Positions 17,953 through 27,158 of a stretch of DNA of 64,000 bases are shown one piece after another. Origin of the DNA: Halobacterium noricense (lineage in GTDB: Archaea; Halobacteriota; Halobacteria; Halobacteriales; Halobacteriaceae); NCBI RefSeq assembly GCF_021233435.1, contig NZ_CP089468.1, forward strand, positions 1,674,001 through 1,738,000, written 5' to 3'. The notes below the pieces were generated by a model that saw only the letters and a program-made list of their open reading frames with translations, searched no databases and was not told the DNA's origin. Positions within the stretch are counted from its first letter, which is position 1; every line of letters starts with the position of its first letter. The position numbers and the translations under genes were made by a program.

Positions 17953-18585
17953 ACGTCCTGTACGCAATCGCGGACGGTTATACTTATTCCTGCGCGCCGA
18001 CCTCACGGCGGTTCGAGATGGGTCGTCGTCGTACTCCGGATACCGACCCGGGGTCCAACAGTCGACATTCTCGGATGGGGCGTGATGTGTGACCAAACAC
18101 TCCAACTATTCGATATCATAGATATACGTAATCATAGTCATCTAGTGATAAATTATTAGATATGGATTCGAATACCAAGATTGTGCAAAATATGCGGATA
18201 ATACAATCTTATTAGTGTCTTCGATGGTGTATAGCAATAGAATCACACTTATTTCCCATAGTATCTTCCTAAACACGTATCCCTTATCGAGAACTGTTAG
18301 CAGCGGAACAGTCATCGTGAATCTTCGGCCGATATTCCTCTCGTATGCTGTATTCTCCTATTTTCTTCACCCTGATCCGGGATGGGTCGTCGGTGTATTA
18401 ATATAGACCTATAAATTTCCAAACTACCATATATATCTGGTACGTTTCGGCGTCGGGGCTTCCCCGAGATGGCCGAATCGAGCCGGCGGTGTGCGCTCGT
18501 CGACGCACGCTCGCTATCTGTCGCCGAACTGTAGGGAGCACCACCTATAAACAGTCGCCGCCTGAACCCGTGTGACGAGCTACTA
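17953..18585. other. AT-rich intergenic region without recognised gene
   Basis: About 630 bases, the middle 350 (18100-18460) being far more AT-rich than any other part of the window, with runs such as gataaattattagatatgg. A 63-codon frame at 18215 has no haloarchaeal codon bias. The region could be a foreign remnant or a nucleoid-protein-bound regulatory zone upstream of the LhgO-like gene; no IS ends or direct repeats were seen. Confidence 0.5.
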
Positions 18586-19788
18586 ATGATGCGTCACGAC
18601 GTCGCCATCGTGGGCGGCGGCTGCGTCGGGCTGTCGGTCGCGAAACACCTCGCTGAGGAGACCGACCTCGACGTCGCCGTCCTAGAGAAAGAGCACCACC
18701 TTGCGGCCCACCAGAGCGGGCGGAACTCGGGCGTCCTCCACCCCGGATTCAACTACCCACCGGACTCGAAGAAGGCGCAGTTCGCTACGGAGGGGACCGC
18801 CCGAATGAAGGCGTACTGTGCCGAACACGACATCCCCTGTGAGGAACTGGGCGTGCTCGTGGTAGCACAGGACGACAGCGAGGAAGCGCGCCTCGAGGAG
18901 CTCGCCGAGCAGGCCGAAGCCAACGGCGTCGAGTACGAACTCCTCGACTCGCAGGCGGACATTCAGGCGCACGAGCCACACGCAGTCGGACAGGCGGCAC
19001 TCTACGCGCCCGAGGCTGCGTCCGTCGACTCCCAGCAGTACGTCTACGAGCTCGCAAAGGAAGTCCAGGAGGCCGGCGTGTCGCTGTACACTGGCTACGA
19101 GGTCACGGAAATCGACCACGCCGCGGACGGCTACTCTCTCGCGACGAGCAACGGCCGCTTCGAAGTGTCGTACCTGGTCAACGCCGCTGGCCTGCACGCA
19201 GACACGCTTGCGCACCAGGTTGGCGTCGGCGAACAGTACCAGGTTGTTCCCTTCCGCGGGGAGTACTACGAGGTCCGACCGGAACGCGCGGAGCTCTGCC
19301 AGACGATGATTTACCCGACGCCCGACCCCGAACTCCCGTTCCTGGGCGTCCACTACACGCGACGAGCGGACGGGAAAGTCATCGTCGGGCCGAACGCAGT
19401 GCTGGCGTTCGGCCGCGAGGCCTACGACAACACCGACGTGAACCCCCGTGACCTCTACGAGACGCTCACGTACGAGGGGTTCCGGAAGCTGTTGTCCTCG
19501 AAGATGATGGTGAAGGTCGCGTGGAACGAACTGAACAAGTCCTACCGCAAGGAGAAGTTCACGGCGGCCTCCCAGCGGCTCGTCCCCGAGGTACGCGCCG
19601 AAGACCTCCACAAGAGCTACGCCGGTATCCGCGCCCAGCTCGTCAGCGACGACGGCGAACTCGTCAAAGACCCGCTGTTCGTCGAGCGCGACGACGCCGT
19701 TCACATCCTCAACGCGGTCTCTCCGGGATTCACCTCCTCGCTGCCGTTCGGCGAACACATCGCCGAGGTGCTCGCCGAGAAGGTGTAG
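18586..19788 (+). CDS. lhgO: L-2-hydroxyglutarate oxidase-like FAD protein
   Basis: 400-residue DAO-superfamily flavoprotein. The dinucleotide motif is VGGGCVGLSVAKHLAE at residue 9. HQSGRNSGVLHPGFNYPPDSKKA near 43 is the signature of LhgO/L2HGDH enzymes, which oxidise L-2-hydroxyglutarate to 2-oxoglutarate, and the C-terminal LVSDDGELVKDPLF...PGFTSSLPFGEHIAE matches too. It has tandem ATGs (18586, 18589). The cupin gene follows 41 bases later. Other L-2-hydroxyacids are possible substrates. Confidence 0.82.
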   Translation: MMRHDVAIVGGGCVGLSVAKHLAEETDLDVAVLEKEHHLAAHQSGRNSGVLHPGFNYPPDSKKAQFATEGTARMKAYCAEHDIPCEELGVLVVAQDDSEEARLEELAEQAEANGVEYELLDSQADIQAHEPHAVGQAALYAPEAASVDSQQYVYELAKEVQEAGVSLYTGYEVTEIDHAADGYSLATSNGRFEVSYLVNAAGLHADTLAHQVGVGEQYQVVPFRGEYYEVRPERAELCQTMIYPTPDPELPFLGVHYTRRADGKVIVGPNAVLAFGREAYDNTDVNPRDLYETLTYEGFRKLLSSKMMVKVAWNELNKSYRKEKFTAASQRLVPEVRAEDLHKSYAGIRAQLVSDDGELVKDPLFVERDDAVHILNAVSPGFTSSLPFGEHIAEVLAEKV

Positions 19789-19829
19789 CCGACCCCGGGA
19801 GTTACGTCGTCACCCGACCAGAAGCCAGT

Positions 19830-20183
19830 ATGGAACCACCCGAGAACCTCACTGTCGGCTCGTGGGACGACCCGTTCCTCGTCGAGGAAGCCTACGACGG
19901 TATCGAGCGGCGCGTACTCTGCTTCGACGACGAGACGATGCAGGTCCACTACACCGTCGACGAAGGCGCAGTCTTCCCCGAGCACAGCCACGAGGAGACC
20001 AAGCAGACCGTCTACGTCGTCAGCGGCGCGGTCGAACTGTTCGGCGACCGTGAGACCGTGCTGGAGGCAGGGGACTCGTTCATCGTCGGGCCGGGTGTCC
20101 GCCACGGTGTCCGCGGCGTCGCCGAGGAGTCACAGCTCCTAGATACGTTCACGCCACGAATCGAGGCGTACGCACAGACGTAG
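19830..20183 (+). CDS. Cupin domain-containing protein
   Basis: 117-residue single-domain cupin. The two motifs are FPEHSHEETKQTVYVVSGAVELFGD (two His, a Glu) and GDSFIVGPGVRHGVRG (third His). Small cupins of this type bind a metal and act as sugar or keto-acid isomerases, or as stress or regulatory proteins. The ATG at 19830 follows the LhgO-like gene and the two are probably co-transcribed. The reaction is unknown. Confidence 0.8.
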   Translation: MEPPENLTVGSWDDPFLVEEAYDGIERRVLCFDDETMQVHYTVDEGAVFPEHSHEETKQTVYVVSGAVELFGDRETVLEAGDSFIVGPGVRHGVRGVAEESQLLDTFTPRIEAYAQT

Positions 20184-20427
20184 CCAGTCTCGCGGGCGAA
20201 TCGCTCGCCGTCCCGCTGTCCGCGACCCGACGCTTTATTACCGCAGCGGTAGAACCTCCGGCACGACGAGCGACGAGTAGCACGCGGGACGGACTGCACT
20301 CCGACACCGCGTGTCGCCACTCACAGACTATGCAAGGTCTCAGGAACCGCGGCCGGTGGGCGGCCGCCACAGACGGCTGTATCGCGTCGAACGACCGACC
20401 TCGGTGGCCGGACGAACGAGGAGGCCG

Positions 20428-21900
20428 ATGACGTCCAGCCCGGACGAGCAGCCGGTCGAAGGGCGACTCCACGGTGATGTACCGATAGTCGACGTGGAAG
20501 CCGCCGCCGCGTCCATCGACGCGGACGCGACGGTGCTCACGAGCGGCTTCGGGAGCGTCGGCTACCCGAAGGCGATTCCGCTAGCGCTGGCGGACTCCGA
20601 GCGCGACCTTTCGCTGACCGTCGTTCACAGCGGGAACGTCGGCGACGAAATCGACGTCGACCTCGTGGAAGCCGGGGCAATCGAGCGGCGGTTCTCCTAC
20701 CAGTCCTCCCGGGTCGCCCGCGAGGCGACGAATCGCCGAGAAATCGCGTTCAGCGACCGGAACGCCTCCTCCATCGGCGACGAAGTACAGCACGGCGGCC
20801 TCGTCGACCCGGACGTCGCGGTCGTCGAAGCCGTCGCGGTGGGCGAGGGATGGTTCGTTCCGTCGACGTCGCTCGGCCAAGTACCCGCGTTCGTGGAAGC
20901 CGCCGACCGGCTGTACGTGGAGTTGAACCGCCGGCAACCGCTCGAACTGCAGTCACTACACGACATCTATCGGCCGGACGCGCCGCCGAACCGGGAGCCG
21001 GTTCCGCTCACCGACCCCGGCGAGCGCATCGGCACCACGTACGTCAGCTTCGACCCAGCGAAGCTCGCGGGCGTCGTCGAAACGGACGTCGCGGACTCGA
21101 CGTACACGTTCCGCGACCCGACCGACGACGACCTCTCAATCGCCGAGAACCTCGGGAAGTTTCTCGACGCGGAGATGGAGCGCTCGCCGGTGTTCGAGGA
21201 CGCGATCCACCTCCAGTTCGGCGTCGGGTCGCTCGGGAACGCGCTGATGGGCGAACTGAAGGAGCTGGACTTCGGCGACCGCGACGTCGTCTACTTCGGC
21301 GAACTCATCCAGGACGGCTTGCTGGACATGCTCGACGACGGCCAGCTGGAGTGCGCCAGCGCCACGTCGATGGCGCTCACTGACGAGGGCCAACAGCGGC
21401 TCTTCGACGACGTCGAGCGGTACGCCGAGGACGTCGTGCTCCGGCCGGCGGACGTCTCGAACCACCCGGGCGTCATCGACCAGTTCGGCGTCGTCGGCGT
21501 CAACAGCGCCATCGAGGTCGACGTCTACGGCAACGTCAATTCGACGCACGTCGGCGGCAAGCGGATGATAAACGGCGTCGGCGGCTCCGCGGACTTCAAC
21601 CGGAACTCCCTGGTCACGGTCTGCGCGCTCCCGTCGACGCTGAACGGCGGCGACGTCTCCCGCATCGTCCCGATGGCGTTCCACGTCGACCACACCGAAC
21701 ACGACGTCGACGTGTTCGTCACCGAACAGGGCGTCGCGGACGTCCGCGGGCGCTCGCCGGTCGAGCGCGCGGAACTGATAATCGAGCACTGCGCACACCC
21801 GGAGTTCGCGCCGGAGCTGCGCTCGTACCTCGACGACGTGCGCGAGCAGGACAACCACATCCCACACGACGTCCAGCGCGCCGCGGAGTGGCACGAGTAG
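20428..21900 (+). CDS. Acetyl-CoA hydrolase / CoA-transferase family protein
   Basis: 490-residue protein of the ACH1/Cat1/AarC class, which moves CoA between acyl-CoA and a carboxylic acid. VLTSGFGSVGYPKAIPLAL near residue 35 fits the N-terminal half; IHLQFGVGSLGNALMGEL and the C-terminal GVNSAIEVDVYGNVNSTHVGG...GSADFNRNS block fit the family. The glutamate that carries CoA is probably in INSAIEVD-type context. The start at 20428 has a purine-rich site (gaggagg) just upstream. Nearby glutaryl-CoA dehydrogenase and acyl-CoA enzymes suggest activation of a dicarboxylate or short-chain acid. Confidence 0.82.
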   Translation: MTSSPDEQPVEGRLHGDVPIVDVEAAAASIDADATVLTSGFGSVGYPKAIPLALADSERDLSLTVVHSGNVGDEIDVDLVEAGAIERRFSYQSSRVAREATNRREIAFSDRNASSIGDEVQHGGLVDPDVAVVEAVAVGEGWFVPSTSLGQVPAFVEAADRLYVELNRRQPLELQSLHDIYRPDAPPNREPVPLTDPGERIGTTYVSFDPAKLAGVVETDVADSTYTFRDPTDDDLSIAENLGKFLDAEMERSPVFEDAIHLQFGVGSLGNALMGELKELDFGDRDVVYFGELIQDGLLDMLDDGQLECASATSMALTDEGQQRLFDDVERYAEDVVLRPADVSNHPGVIDQFGVVGVNSAIEVDVYGNVNSTHVGGKRMINGVGGSADFNRNSLVTVCALPSTLNGGDVSRIVPMAFHVDHTEHDVDVFVTEQGVADVRGRSPVERAELIIEHCAHPEFAPELRSYLDDVREQDNHIPHDVQRAAEWHE

Positions 21901-21983
21901 CGCTCGGTGGACGCCCCTTTCTGCGGTGGAAGCAGTAGCGAGAAGCGCCGCGGACGAGTGCCGGAAGAAGCAGTCGGGCGGGC

Positions 21984-22226
21984 CTACAGGCTGATGCCGC
22001 CGCCGTAGAAGTAGAGGTACACCCACCAGACGTAGCCGACGGCCAGCGCGATGGCCGTCAGAATCTCTAACGCCGTGACGTAGGTGTCGCCGTGTGTCTC
22101 CCGGAACGACTGAATCCGCTCTATCTGTCGCCAGACCGGCATCAGCGGCTCCGGAACGACTTCGTCGAGGCCGCCGACGTCGGACGTGTCGACCTGGTCT
22201 TCGGGGGCTTCCCTGCTCGGGCTCAT
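21984..22226 (-). CDS. Small single-span membrane protein downstream of TRAP permease
   Basis: 80 residues with a soluble acidic N-terminus and one predicted helix (ALEILTAIALAVGYVWWVYLYF, kept short here) near the C-terminus. Its ATG overlaps the TRAP permease stop as ATGA, so it is the third gene of the transporter operon. TAXI-type TRAP systems usually lack a separate small subunit because it is fused into the permease; this may be an added subunit. No family was recognised. Confidence 0.7.
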   Translation of the reverse strand: MSPSREAPEDQVDTSDVGGLDEVVPEPLMPVWRQIERIQSFRETHGDTYVTALEILTAIALAVGYVWWVYLYFYGGGISL

Positions 22227-24214
22227 TGTTTCACCTCCTTAGTGAACGGAAGGTCGAGACCACGGACCATCACCTTCTCGGCGACGAAGACGGCGACGAA
22301 GACGGCGATTCCGGCGAGCTTCGCGAGCGCCATCGGGTACGCCATGATGAGAACGCCGAGCACCGCGAGCGCGGTCCGGGTGAGCAGCAGGCGTCCGAGG
22401 GACAGTTCGAACGGGTAGTTCAGGCCGTAGATGATGGAGATAGCGCCCATCACCACCATGAAGCCGACCCAGAGCGTCCCGAGCCCCGGGGACATCGAAA
22501 TCATCGCGGGGTTGTAGACGAACGCGATGGGGAGCACGAACAGCGGCGCAGCGATTTTCAGCGCCGCCCCGCAGGTCCGCCAGAAGTTCGCTTCCGCGAT
22601 GCCAGCGGCGACGACGGCCGCTGTCGCCACCGGTGGCGTGATGCCCGCCAGGATGGCGGCGTAGAACATCGTGTAGTGAGCCGTGATCTGTGCGACACCG
22701 AACTCGGAGACGAACGTCGGCACGATGAGGATAGCCACGATGACGTATGCGGCCACCGTCGGCATCCCGACACCCATCACGATGGCGACGGCCATACCGA
22801 GCAGCACTGCGAACAGCAGAATGCCGCCGGAGAGGTTGATCATCAGCAGCGCAATCTTCGCGGGGACACCGGTCGTCGAGAACAGGTTCACGACGCCGCT
22901 GATGACCACGAGGATGATGGCGATGGGCGCGAGGATGATGGCGCCCCGGCGGAAGCCGTGAATCGTGTTCTTGACCTGCGTGACGAACTCCGAGACCGGT
23001 CCGGTGTCCGAGCCGTCTACGAGCCGCTGGAGCGGCGGCATCAGGACGCCCGTGAGAATCATCGCGAACACGGTGTACATCGCGGACGTCATCACCGTGA
23101 ACTGGGCGAAGCCGAGGTAGTAGATGAGGACGCCGAACGGGATGCCGAAGCGGAGTGCTTCCGCGATTTTCTCGTTGCGCGAGAGTGGTTCGTCGAAGAA
23201 CTCCGAGAACTCCATGTCCTGGTCGCTGGAGTCGCTAATCGCGGTGTAGTGGACCGCGATGGCGATGGACGCGACCAGAATCGCTGCGGGAACCAACCCC
23301 GCGACGACGATGTTGAGGTACGCGACGCCGAGGTACGACGCCATCACGAACGCGGAGGCACCCATGACCGGCGGGAGAACCTGTCCCGCAGTCGAGGCGA
23401 CGGCTTCGATGCCGGCCGCGCGGTGGCCGGACATCCCGCTCTCTTGCATCGTCGGAATCGTGAACGACCCCGTCATCGCGGCGTTCGCCGTGTACGAGCC
23501 GTTGATGGAGCCGATGACCGCCGAGGAGAACACGGCCGTCTGTGCGACGCCCGACCGGATGCGTCCGGCCGCGACGATGGCGAGCCGGAGAATCAAGTCG
23601 AACGCACCGTACGCGAACAGCAGCCCGGCGTACAGGAGGAACGGCGCAATCCAGGACGCGGTCAGCTGTGTGAGTGAGCCGTAGAACCCGTACAGGTCCG
23701 TGACCGTCGCCTGTAGGAGGGTCAACTGGGACATTCCCGCGTGCCCGAGGACACCGGGAACGGCGTCGCCGAACATCGCGTACAGCATCACGCCGATGAC
23801 GAGCCCCAGGAACAGGTTCCCGAACTCGCGCCACGTGAGGTACAGCAGCGAGATGATGATGAGCCGCGCGAGCATGTACTCGTGCTGGGCGGCGAAGCCC
23901 TGGCGCAGGAGGTAGACGGTCTCGAAGTTCAGGAAGAAGTAAAACGACGCCGTGATGAGCACGCCCGCCGCCGGGAGCAACACCAGGGCGTCTATCCAGC
24001 TCCCTTCCTCGAGTGATTCGCGCGTCTCGTTGAGGGCGTAGACCGTCATGATGCCGCCCACGAACAGGACAGCGTACTTGACTGTCGACCACGTCTGGGT
24101 GTAGGCCCACCAGAGGACGACGCCCCAGAACAGAACGGCGACGAGCGTGACGCTAAGGTCGAGGCCGCGTAGCCACCCAGTGGGACCAGTTTCTCGTTCG
24201 GATTGTGTATCCAT
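22223..24214 (-). CDS. TRAP transporter fused permease (TAXI type, DctQM-like)
   Basis: 663-residue membrane protein with roughly 17-20 hydrophobic helices. An N-terminal 4TM-like part (DctQ) is followed by the large DctM part, with signature stretches such as GSINGSYTANAAMTGSFTIP and VLPPVMGASAFVMASYLG. It imports an organic acid by sodium-driven secondary transport, taking ligand from the TAXI binding protein encoded upstream. It overlaps the small membrane gene by four bases. The substrate is not readable; context favours a dicarboxylate or sugar acid. Confidence 0.92.
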   Translation of the reverse strand: MDTQSERETGPTGWLRGLDLSVTLVAVLFWGVVLWWAYTQTWSTVKYAVLFVGGIMTVYALNETRESLEEGSWIDALVLLPAAGVLITASFYFFLNFETVYLLRQGFAAQHEYMLARLIIISLLYLTWREFGNLFLGLVIGVMLYAMFGDAVPGVLGHAGMSQLTLLQATVTDLYGFYGSLTQLTASWIAPFLLYAGLLFAYGAFDLILRLAIVAAGRIRSGVAQTAVFSSAVIGSINGSYTANAAMTGSFTIPTMQESGMSGHRAAGIEAVASTAGQVLPPVMGASAFVMASYLGVAYLNIVVAGLVPAAILVASIAIAVHYTAISDSSDQDMEFSEFFDEPLSRNEKIAEALRFGIPFGVLIYYLGFAQFTVMTSAMYTVFAMILTGVLMPPLQRLVDGSDTGPVSEFVTQVKNTIHGFRRGAIILAPIAIILVVISGVVNLFSTTGVPAKIALLMINLSGGILLFAVLLGMAVAIVMGVGMPTVAAYVIVAILIVPTFVSEFGVAQITAHYTMFYAAILAGITPPVATAAVVAAGIAEANFWRTCGAALKIAAPLFVLPIAFVYNPAMISMSPGLGTLWVGFMVVMGAISIIYGLNYPFELSLGRLLLTRTALAVLGVLIMAYPMALAKLAGIAVFVAVFVAEKVMVRGLDLPFTKEVKQ

Positions 24215-24292
24215 GTGTTGGTGTGGTTTGCTTGTAGTAAAATATTGGTTGGGGTCCGGTTCGCGAATGCGGACGTCGCTGTGTGACGGGGG

Positions 24293-25411
24293 TTACGCCG
24301 TGTCGCCCTCTTGGAGGCTGTCGTCCCAGGCGTCGTTGTCCTTGTAGTACTGCACCGCGCCGGGGTGGACCGGGATGCGTTCCTGCGCGTACGCGAGCAT
24401 CTCCTCGGCGGAGCTGTAGTCGTTGAACTGCTCTTCGCCGTTATTGACGACGTCGTTGTGCTCGTGGGCGACCCGGCAGAGTTCGTAGACGGCGTCGGGA
24501 TTTGCCTCGGGGTTGAACGTGTAGTTGACCTCGAGGTCCCAGGTGAACACTTCGTCGGTGCCGATGTCGGCGTTCGCGATTGGCCACTCGCTGTAAGGCG
24601 TCCGGGTGGTGCCGGCCCCGGAGTACGACTCCGCGGACTCGATGAGTGCGTCCGTCGGTTCGACGTAGTGGAGGTCGACGCGGGAGGCCATCTCCTGAAC
24701 GAAGCCGGTGTACCGGACGCCAGGCGCGCCGTACGCGATGGACGCGTCGATGGAGCCCTCCTCCATCGCGCCCGGTGCGTCACCGACGCCCATGTTCTGG
24801 ATGTTCATCTGGTCGTAGATGTCCGCGGTCGGGTCCTGCGACCAGACGTCGAGCGTCGTCGCACGCGTCGAGTAGCCCGGCTCGGCGGGGTAGACGTTCT
24901 TCCCAGCGAGGTCGGCGAACGTCTCGATGCCCGTACCGTCGCGGGCGACGACGTAGATGCTGTACGGGAACGCGCCGAACCCGTACTGGGGGATGCGGGA
25001 GACCGACTGCTCGGAGAACTGGCCGCGGTCGTCGAGGGCCTTGTTGAGGGAGTTGTTGTCGGTGATGCCGGCGTTGAACTGATTCTGGGCCATCCGGTAG
25101 ATGGTCCCGATGTAGCCCGGGCTCTCGATGGTCGAGTAGTCGAGAGTGTCGCTCTCCTGGCTGACGGCGCGCTCTACTGCGAGCCCGACGTCCTGGGTCC
25201 CACCGGCAGACGTGCCGACGCGCAGCGAGAGGCTCTCGCTGCCGCCACCGTTGCCGTCCTCGGTGGTACCGCTGCCACCGCCGTTTTCAGTGGTGCCGTC
25301 GCCGCCACTGTCGCCGTCGCCACCGGTACATCCCGCGAGTCCCGCGATGCCCGCTGCAGCTGTGCCGTACAAGAACTTGCGTCGCTTCATCCTGTCGTCG
25401 ACCATGTTCAT
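24293..25411 (-). CDS. TAXI family TRAP transporter solute-binding lipoprotein
   Basis: About 372 residues. The N-terminal Tat/lipobox signal has MKRRKF (twin Arg), a hydrophobic stretch and LAGC, followed by a Gly/Ser/Thr-rich linker typical of haloarchaeal lipoproteins. The binding domain starts LSLRVGTSAGGTQDVGLAVE, the TAXI signature. It captures the substrate outside the cell for the permease at 22223. ATGs at 25411, 25405 and 25390 are all possible; the last puts the twin Arg at residues 3-4. Co-transcribed with the permease, 78 bases upstream of it. Confidence 0.9.
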   Translation of the reverse strand: MNMVDDRMKRRKFLYGTAAAGIAGLAGCTGGDGDSGGDGTTENGGGSGTTEDGNGGGSESLSLRVGTSAGGTQDVGLAVERAVSQESDTLDYSTIESPGYIGTIYRMAQNQFNAGITDNNSLNKALDDRGQFSEQSVSRIPQYGFGAFPYSIYVVARDGTGIETFADLAGKNVYPAEPGYSTRATTLDVWSQDPTADIYDQMNIQNMGVGDAPGAMEEGSIDASIAYGAPGVRYTGFVQEMASRVDLHYVEPTDALIESAESYSGAGTTRTPYSEWPIANADIGTDEVFTWDLEVNYTFNPEANPDAVYELCRVAHEHNDVVNNGEEQFNDYSSAEEMLAYAQERIPVHPGAVQYYKDNDAWDDSLQEGDTA

Positions 25412-25512
25412 CCCTGTCAACCCGGTCTATCATTAACAATCTATCTGTTTGTTTCACCTATATAGGCATGCAAAAACGGAACGTGGTAGACTACGGTACG
25501 GCTCCGCGCAGC

Positions 25513-25941
25513 TCACTCGGTGAACGACACTGTGACCGGGCACTCCGCCGAGAGCATCACCGACTGCGTCGTGCTCCCGAACAACACCTTCCCGGTCGGA
25601 CTCCGCTTGCGGCCCCCCATCGAGATGTTGTCGGCGTCGATCTCGGCGGCGACTGCGAGTATCTTCTCGGCGACCCCGCCGTGCTCGCGTCGCTTCGACA
25701 CCGCCGCGACCCGCGATTCGAGGTACTGTTCGACCGCGGTGACGCTCTCGGGGAAGTTGCTCTCGTTCCAGACGTCCTCAGATTTGACTTTGCCGGCCTC
25801 GCCCGTGACGTCGAACTCCTCGAAGACGTTGAGGACGACGACCTCGACATCCTCGTCGGCGTTCGGGAAGTCACCGACGGCTTCTGCGGCGTTCATCGCG
25901 CGGTCCGCGTTGTCGCTGACGGGCAGTAGTACTCGGTACAC
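25513..25941 (-). CDS. Universal stress protein (UspA) family
   Basis: 142-residue Usp domain: [20 protein letters not shown] at the N-terminus and the ATP-loop-like [23 protein letters not shown] near the C-terminus (G-2x-G-9x-G-S/T). Usp genes often accompany transporter genes in haloarchaea and probably regulate them. A GTG at 25941 is chosen because the family starts with the first beta strand; an earlier GTG at 25956 is also in frame. It lies directly upstream of the TAXI gene. Confidence 0.85.
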   Translation of the reverse strand: MYRVLLPVSDNADRAMNAAEAVGDFPNADEDVEVVVLNVFEEFDVTGEAGKVKSEDVWNESNFPESVTAVEQYLESRVAAVSKRREHGGVAEKILAVAAEIDADNISMGGRKRSPTGKVLFGSTTQSVMLSAECPVTVSFTE

Positions 25942-25992
25942 GGTAGCGACACACACAGTCTCGCGTAATAAAAATTCCCGCTGGCAGGGCGC

Positions 25993-26814
25993 CTACCGCG
26001 TCACTGGCGCCTCAGCGACGCCGATGGACTCCACGACCGCGCGGACGTCGTCGCCCGGCTCGATGTGCGCCGCGCCGGGCGTCCCCGTGCTGAACAGGTC
26101 GCCGGGTTCGAGTGTCATCACGTCGGAGTGGAACGAGACAATTTCCTCGGGCGGGAACAACATGTTCCGAATCTCGTTCTCGGCCTCTATGGTGCCGTTG
26201 ACCTCCGTCTGCACCGACAGCGACGTGAGATCGAGGGGCTCCTCGGGCACCGCGAGCGCGGCGCCGGGCACGAGAAACGTGTCGTAGCTCTTCGCGCGAG
26301 TCAGGAACCGCGGGTTCCGCTGGAGGACGTCCTCGGCGGTCATGTCGATGACCGGGAGGAAGCCCGCGACGACGTCCTCGAAGTCGGCCTCGTCGACGTT
26401 CCGACAGGTTCGCCCCATCACGACGCCGAGTTCGGCTTCGGCGGTCACGCGCTCGCTCTGGGATTCCGGGGGGAGCCGAATCGGGCCGCCCGGCCCAGTC
26501 GGCACCGTCGAGGGCTTCATGAAGCTCGCGGGCTCCTCGGGGCGCTGCTCGTCGAGGTCGCCGGCGTGCTCCTCGTAGTTCAGGCCGATGCCCCAGAGCT
26601 TCCCGAATTCCTCGAGGGGCGCGCCGAACGTGATGTCCGCAGCCGGCACGGGGTCGGCTGGTGCGTCCGCTACGTCACCGAGCGTTCCGTCGGCCGCTCG
26701 CGGGAGCGCGTCGCGGACGCTGTCGAGGTCGGGCTCGACCGCGTCGAGCGGGACGTAGCCGTCCTCGTCGCCGAGCAGCGGGTCGCCGGTCGCGGTGCGT
26801 GCGAGGTACTTCAT
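25993..26814 (-). CDS. Fumarylacetoacetate hydrolase family protein
   Basis: 273-residue FAH-fold protein (2-hydroxyhepta-2,4-diene-1,7-dioate isomerase type). WGIGLNYEEHAGD, FMKPSTVPTGPGGPIRLP, TAEAELGVVMGRTCRNV (metal Glu pair) and FSTGTPGA are conserved. The family hydrolyses C-C bonds in 2,4-diketo acids, decarboxylates or isomerises. Its ATG overlaps the cupin stop (ATGA). With an SDR and enolase-family dehydratases next to it, a 2,4-diketo-3-deoxy-sugar-acid hydrolase role (as in diketo-hydrolase pathways) is attractive but inferred. Confidence 0.87.
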   Translation of the reverse strand: MKYLARTATGDPLLGDEDGYVPLDAVEPDLDSVRDALPRAADGTLGDVADAPADPVPAADITFGAPLEEFGKLWGIGLNYEEHAGDLDEQRPEEPASFMKPSTVPTGPGGPIRLPPESQSERVTAEAELGVVMGRTCRNVDEADFEDVVAGFLPVIDMTAEDVLQRNPRFLTRAKSYDTFLVPGAALAVPEEPLDLTSLSVQTEVNGTIEAENEIRNMLFPPEEIVSFHSDVMTLEPGDLFSTGTPGAAHIEPGDDVRAVVESIGVAEAPVTR

Positions 26815-27158
26815 TCTTCGCGGTCCGTCCAGAAGTCGAACGAGCGCCCGGGTGCGAACACGTCGAGGCCGACGGCGCGCTCGTCGCCGGTGTTCTCCAC
26901 GCGGTGGGCCTCGTTGGACTCCAGCAGCACCGAGTCGTTCGGCTGGAGCGTGACCTCGCGGTCCTCGGTGGCGACGGTGAGTTCGCCTTCGAGGCAGAGA
27001 CACACCTGCTCGTTCTCGTGGTCGTGCATCGGCGAGCTGTGGCCCGGCGGCTTCTCGAACCACTCGAAGGAGAACTGGTCGCTGCCTGCCATCGAGACGC
27101 GCCGCCAGCCCTCGTCGGGCTCGTAGCTCTCCGCCTCGTCGAACTTCACGGGCTTCAT
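26811..27158 (-). CDS. Cupin domain-containing protein
   Basis: 115-residue cupin: PGHSSPMHDHENEQVCLCLEGELTV carries two His and a Glu, and NDSVLLESNEAHRVENTG the third His. It is embedded between the SDR and FAH genes with four-base overlaps on both sides, so it belongs to the same pathway. It may act as a small isomerase or lactone/sugar mutarotase, or as a metal-dependent sensor. Function unproven. Confidence 0.82.
   Translation of the reverse strand: MKPVKFDEAESYEPDEGWRRVSMAGSDQFSFEWFEKPPGHSSPMHDHENEQVCLCLEGELTVATEDREVTLQPNDSVLLESNEAHRVENTGDERAVGLDVFAPGRSFDFWTDREE

Noticed and set aside
18215-18406. 63-codon frame in the AT-rich gap
   Set aside because: No codon bias or ribosome site, overlapping AT-rich low-complexity DNA.
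22094-23677. 527-codon plus-strand frame opposite the TRAP permease
   Set aside because: His/Arg/Asp-rich low-complexity translation without a domain; shadow of the permease.
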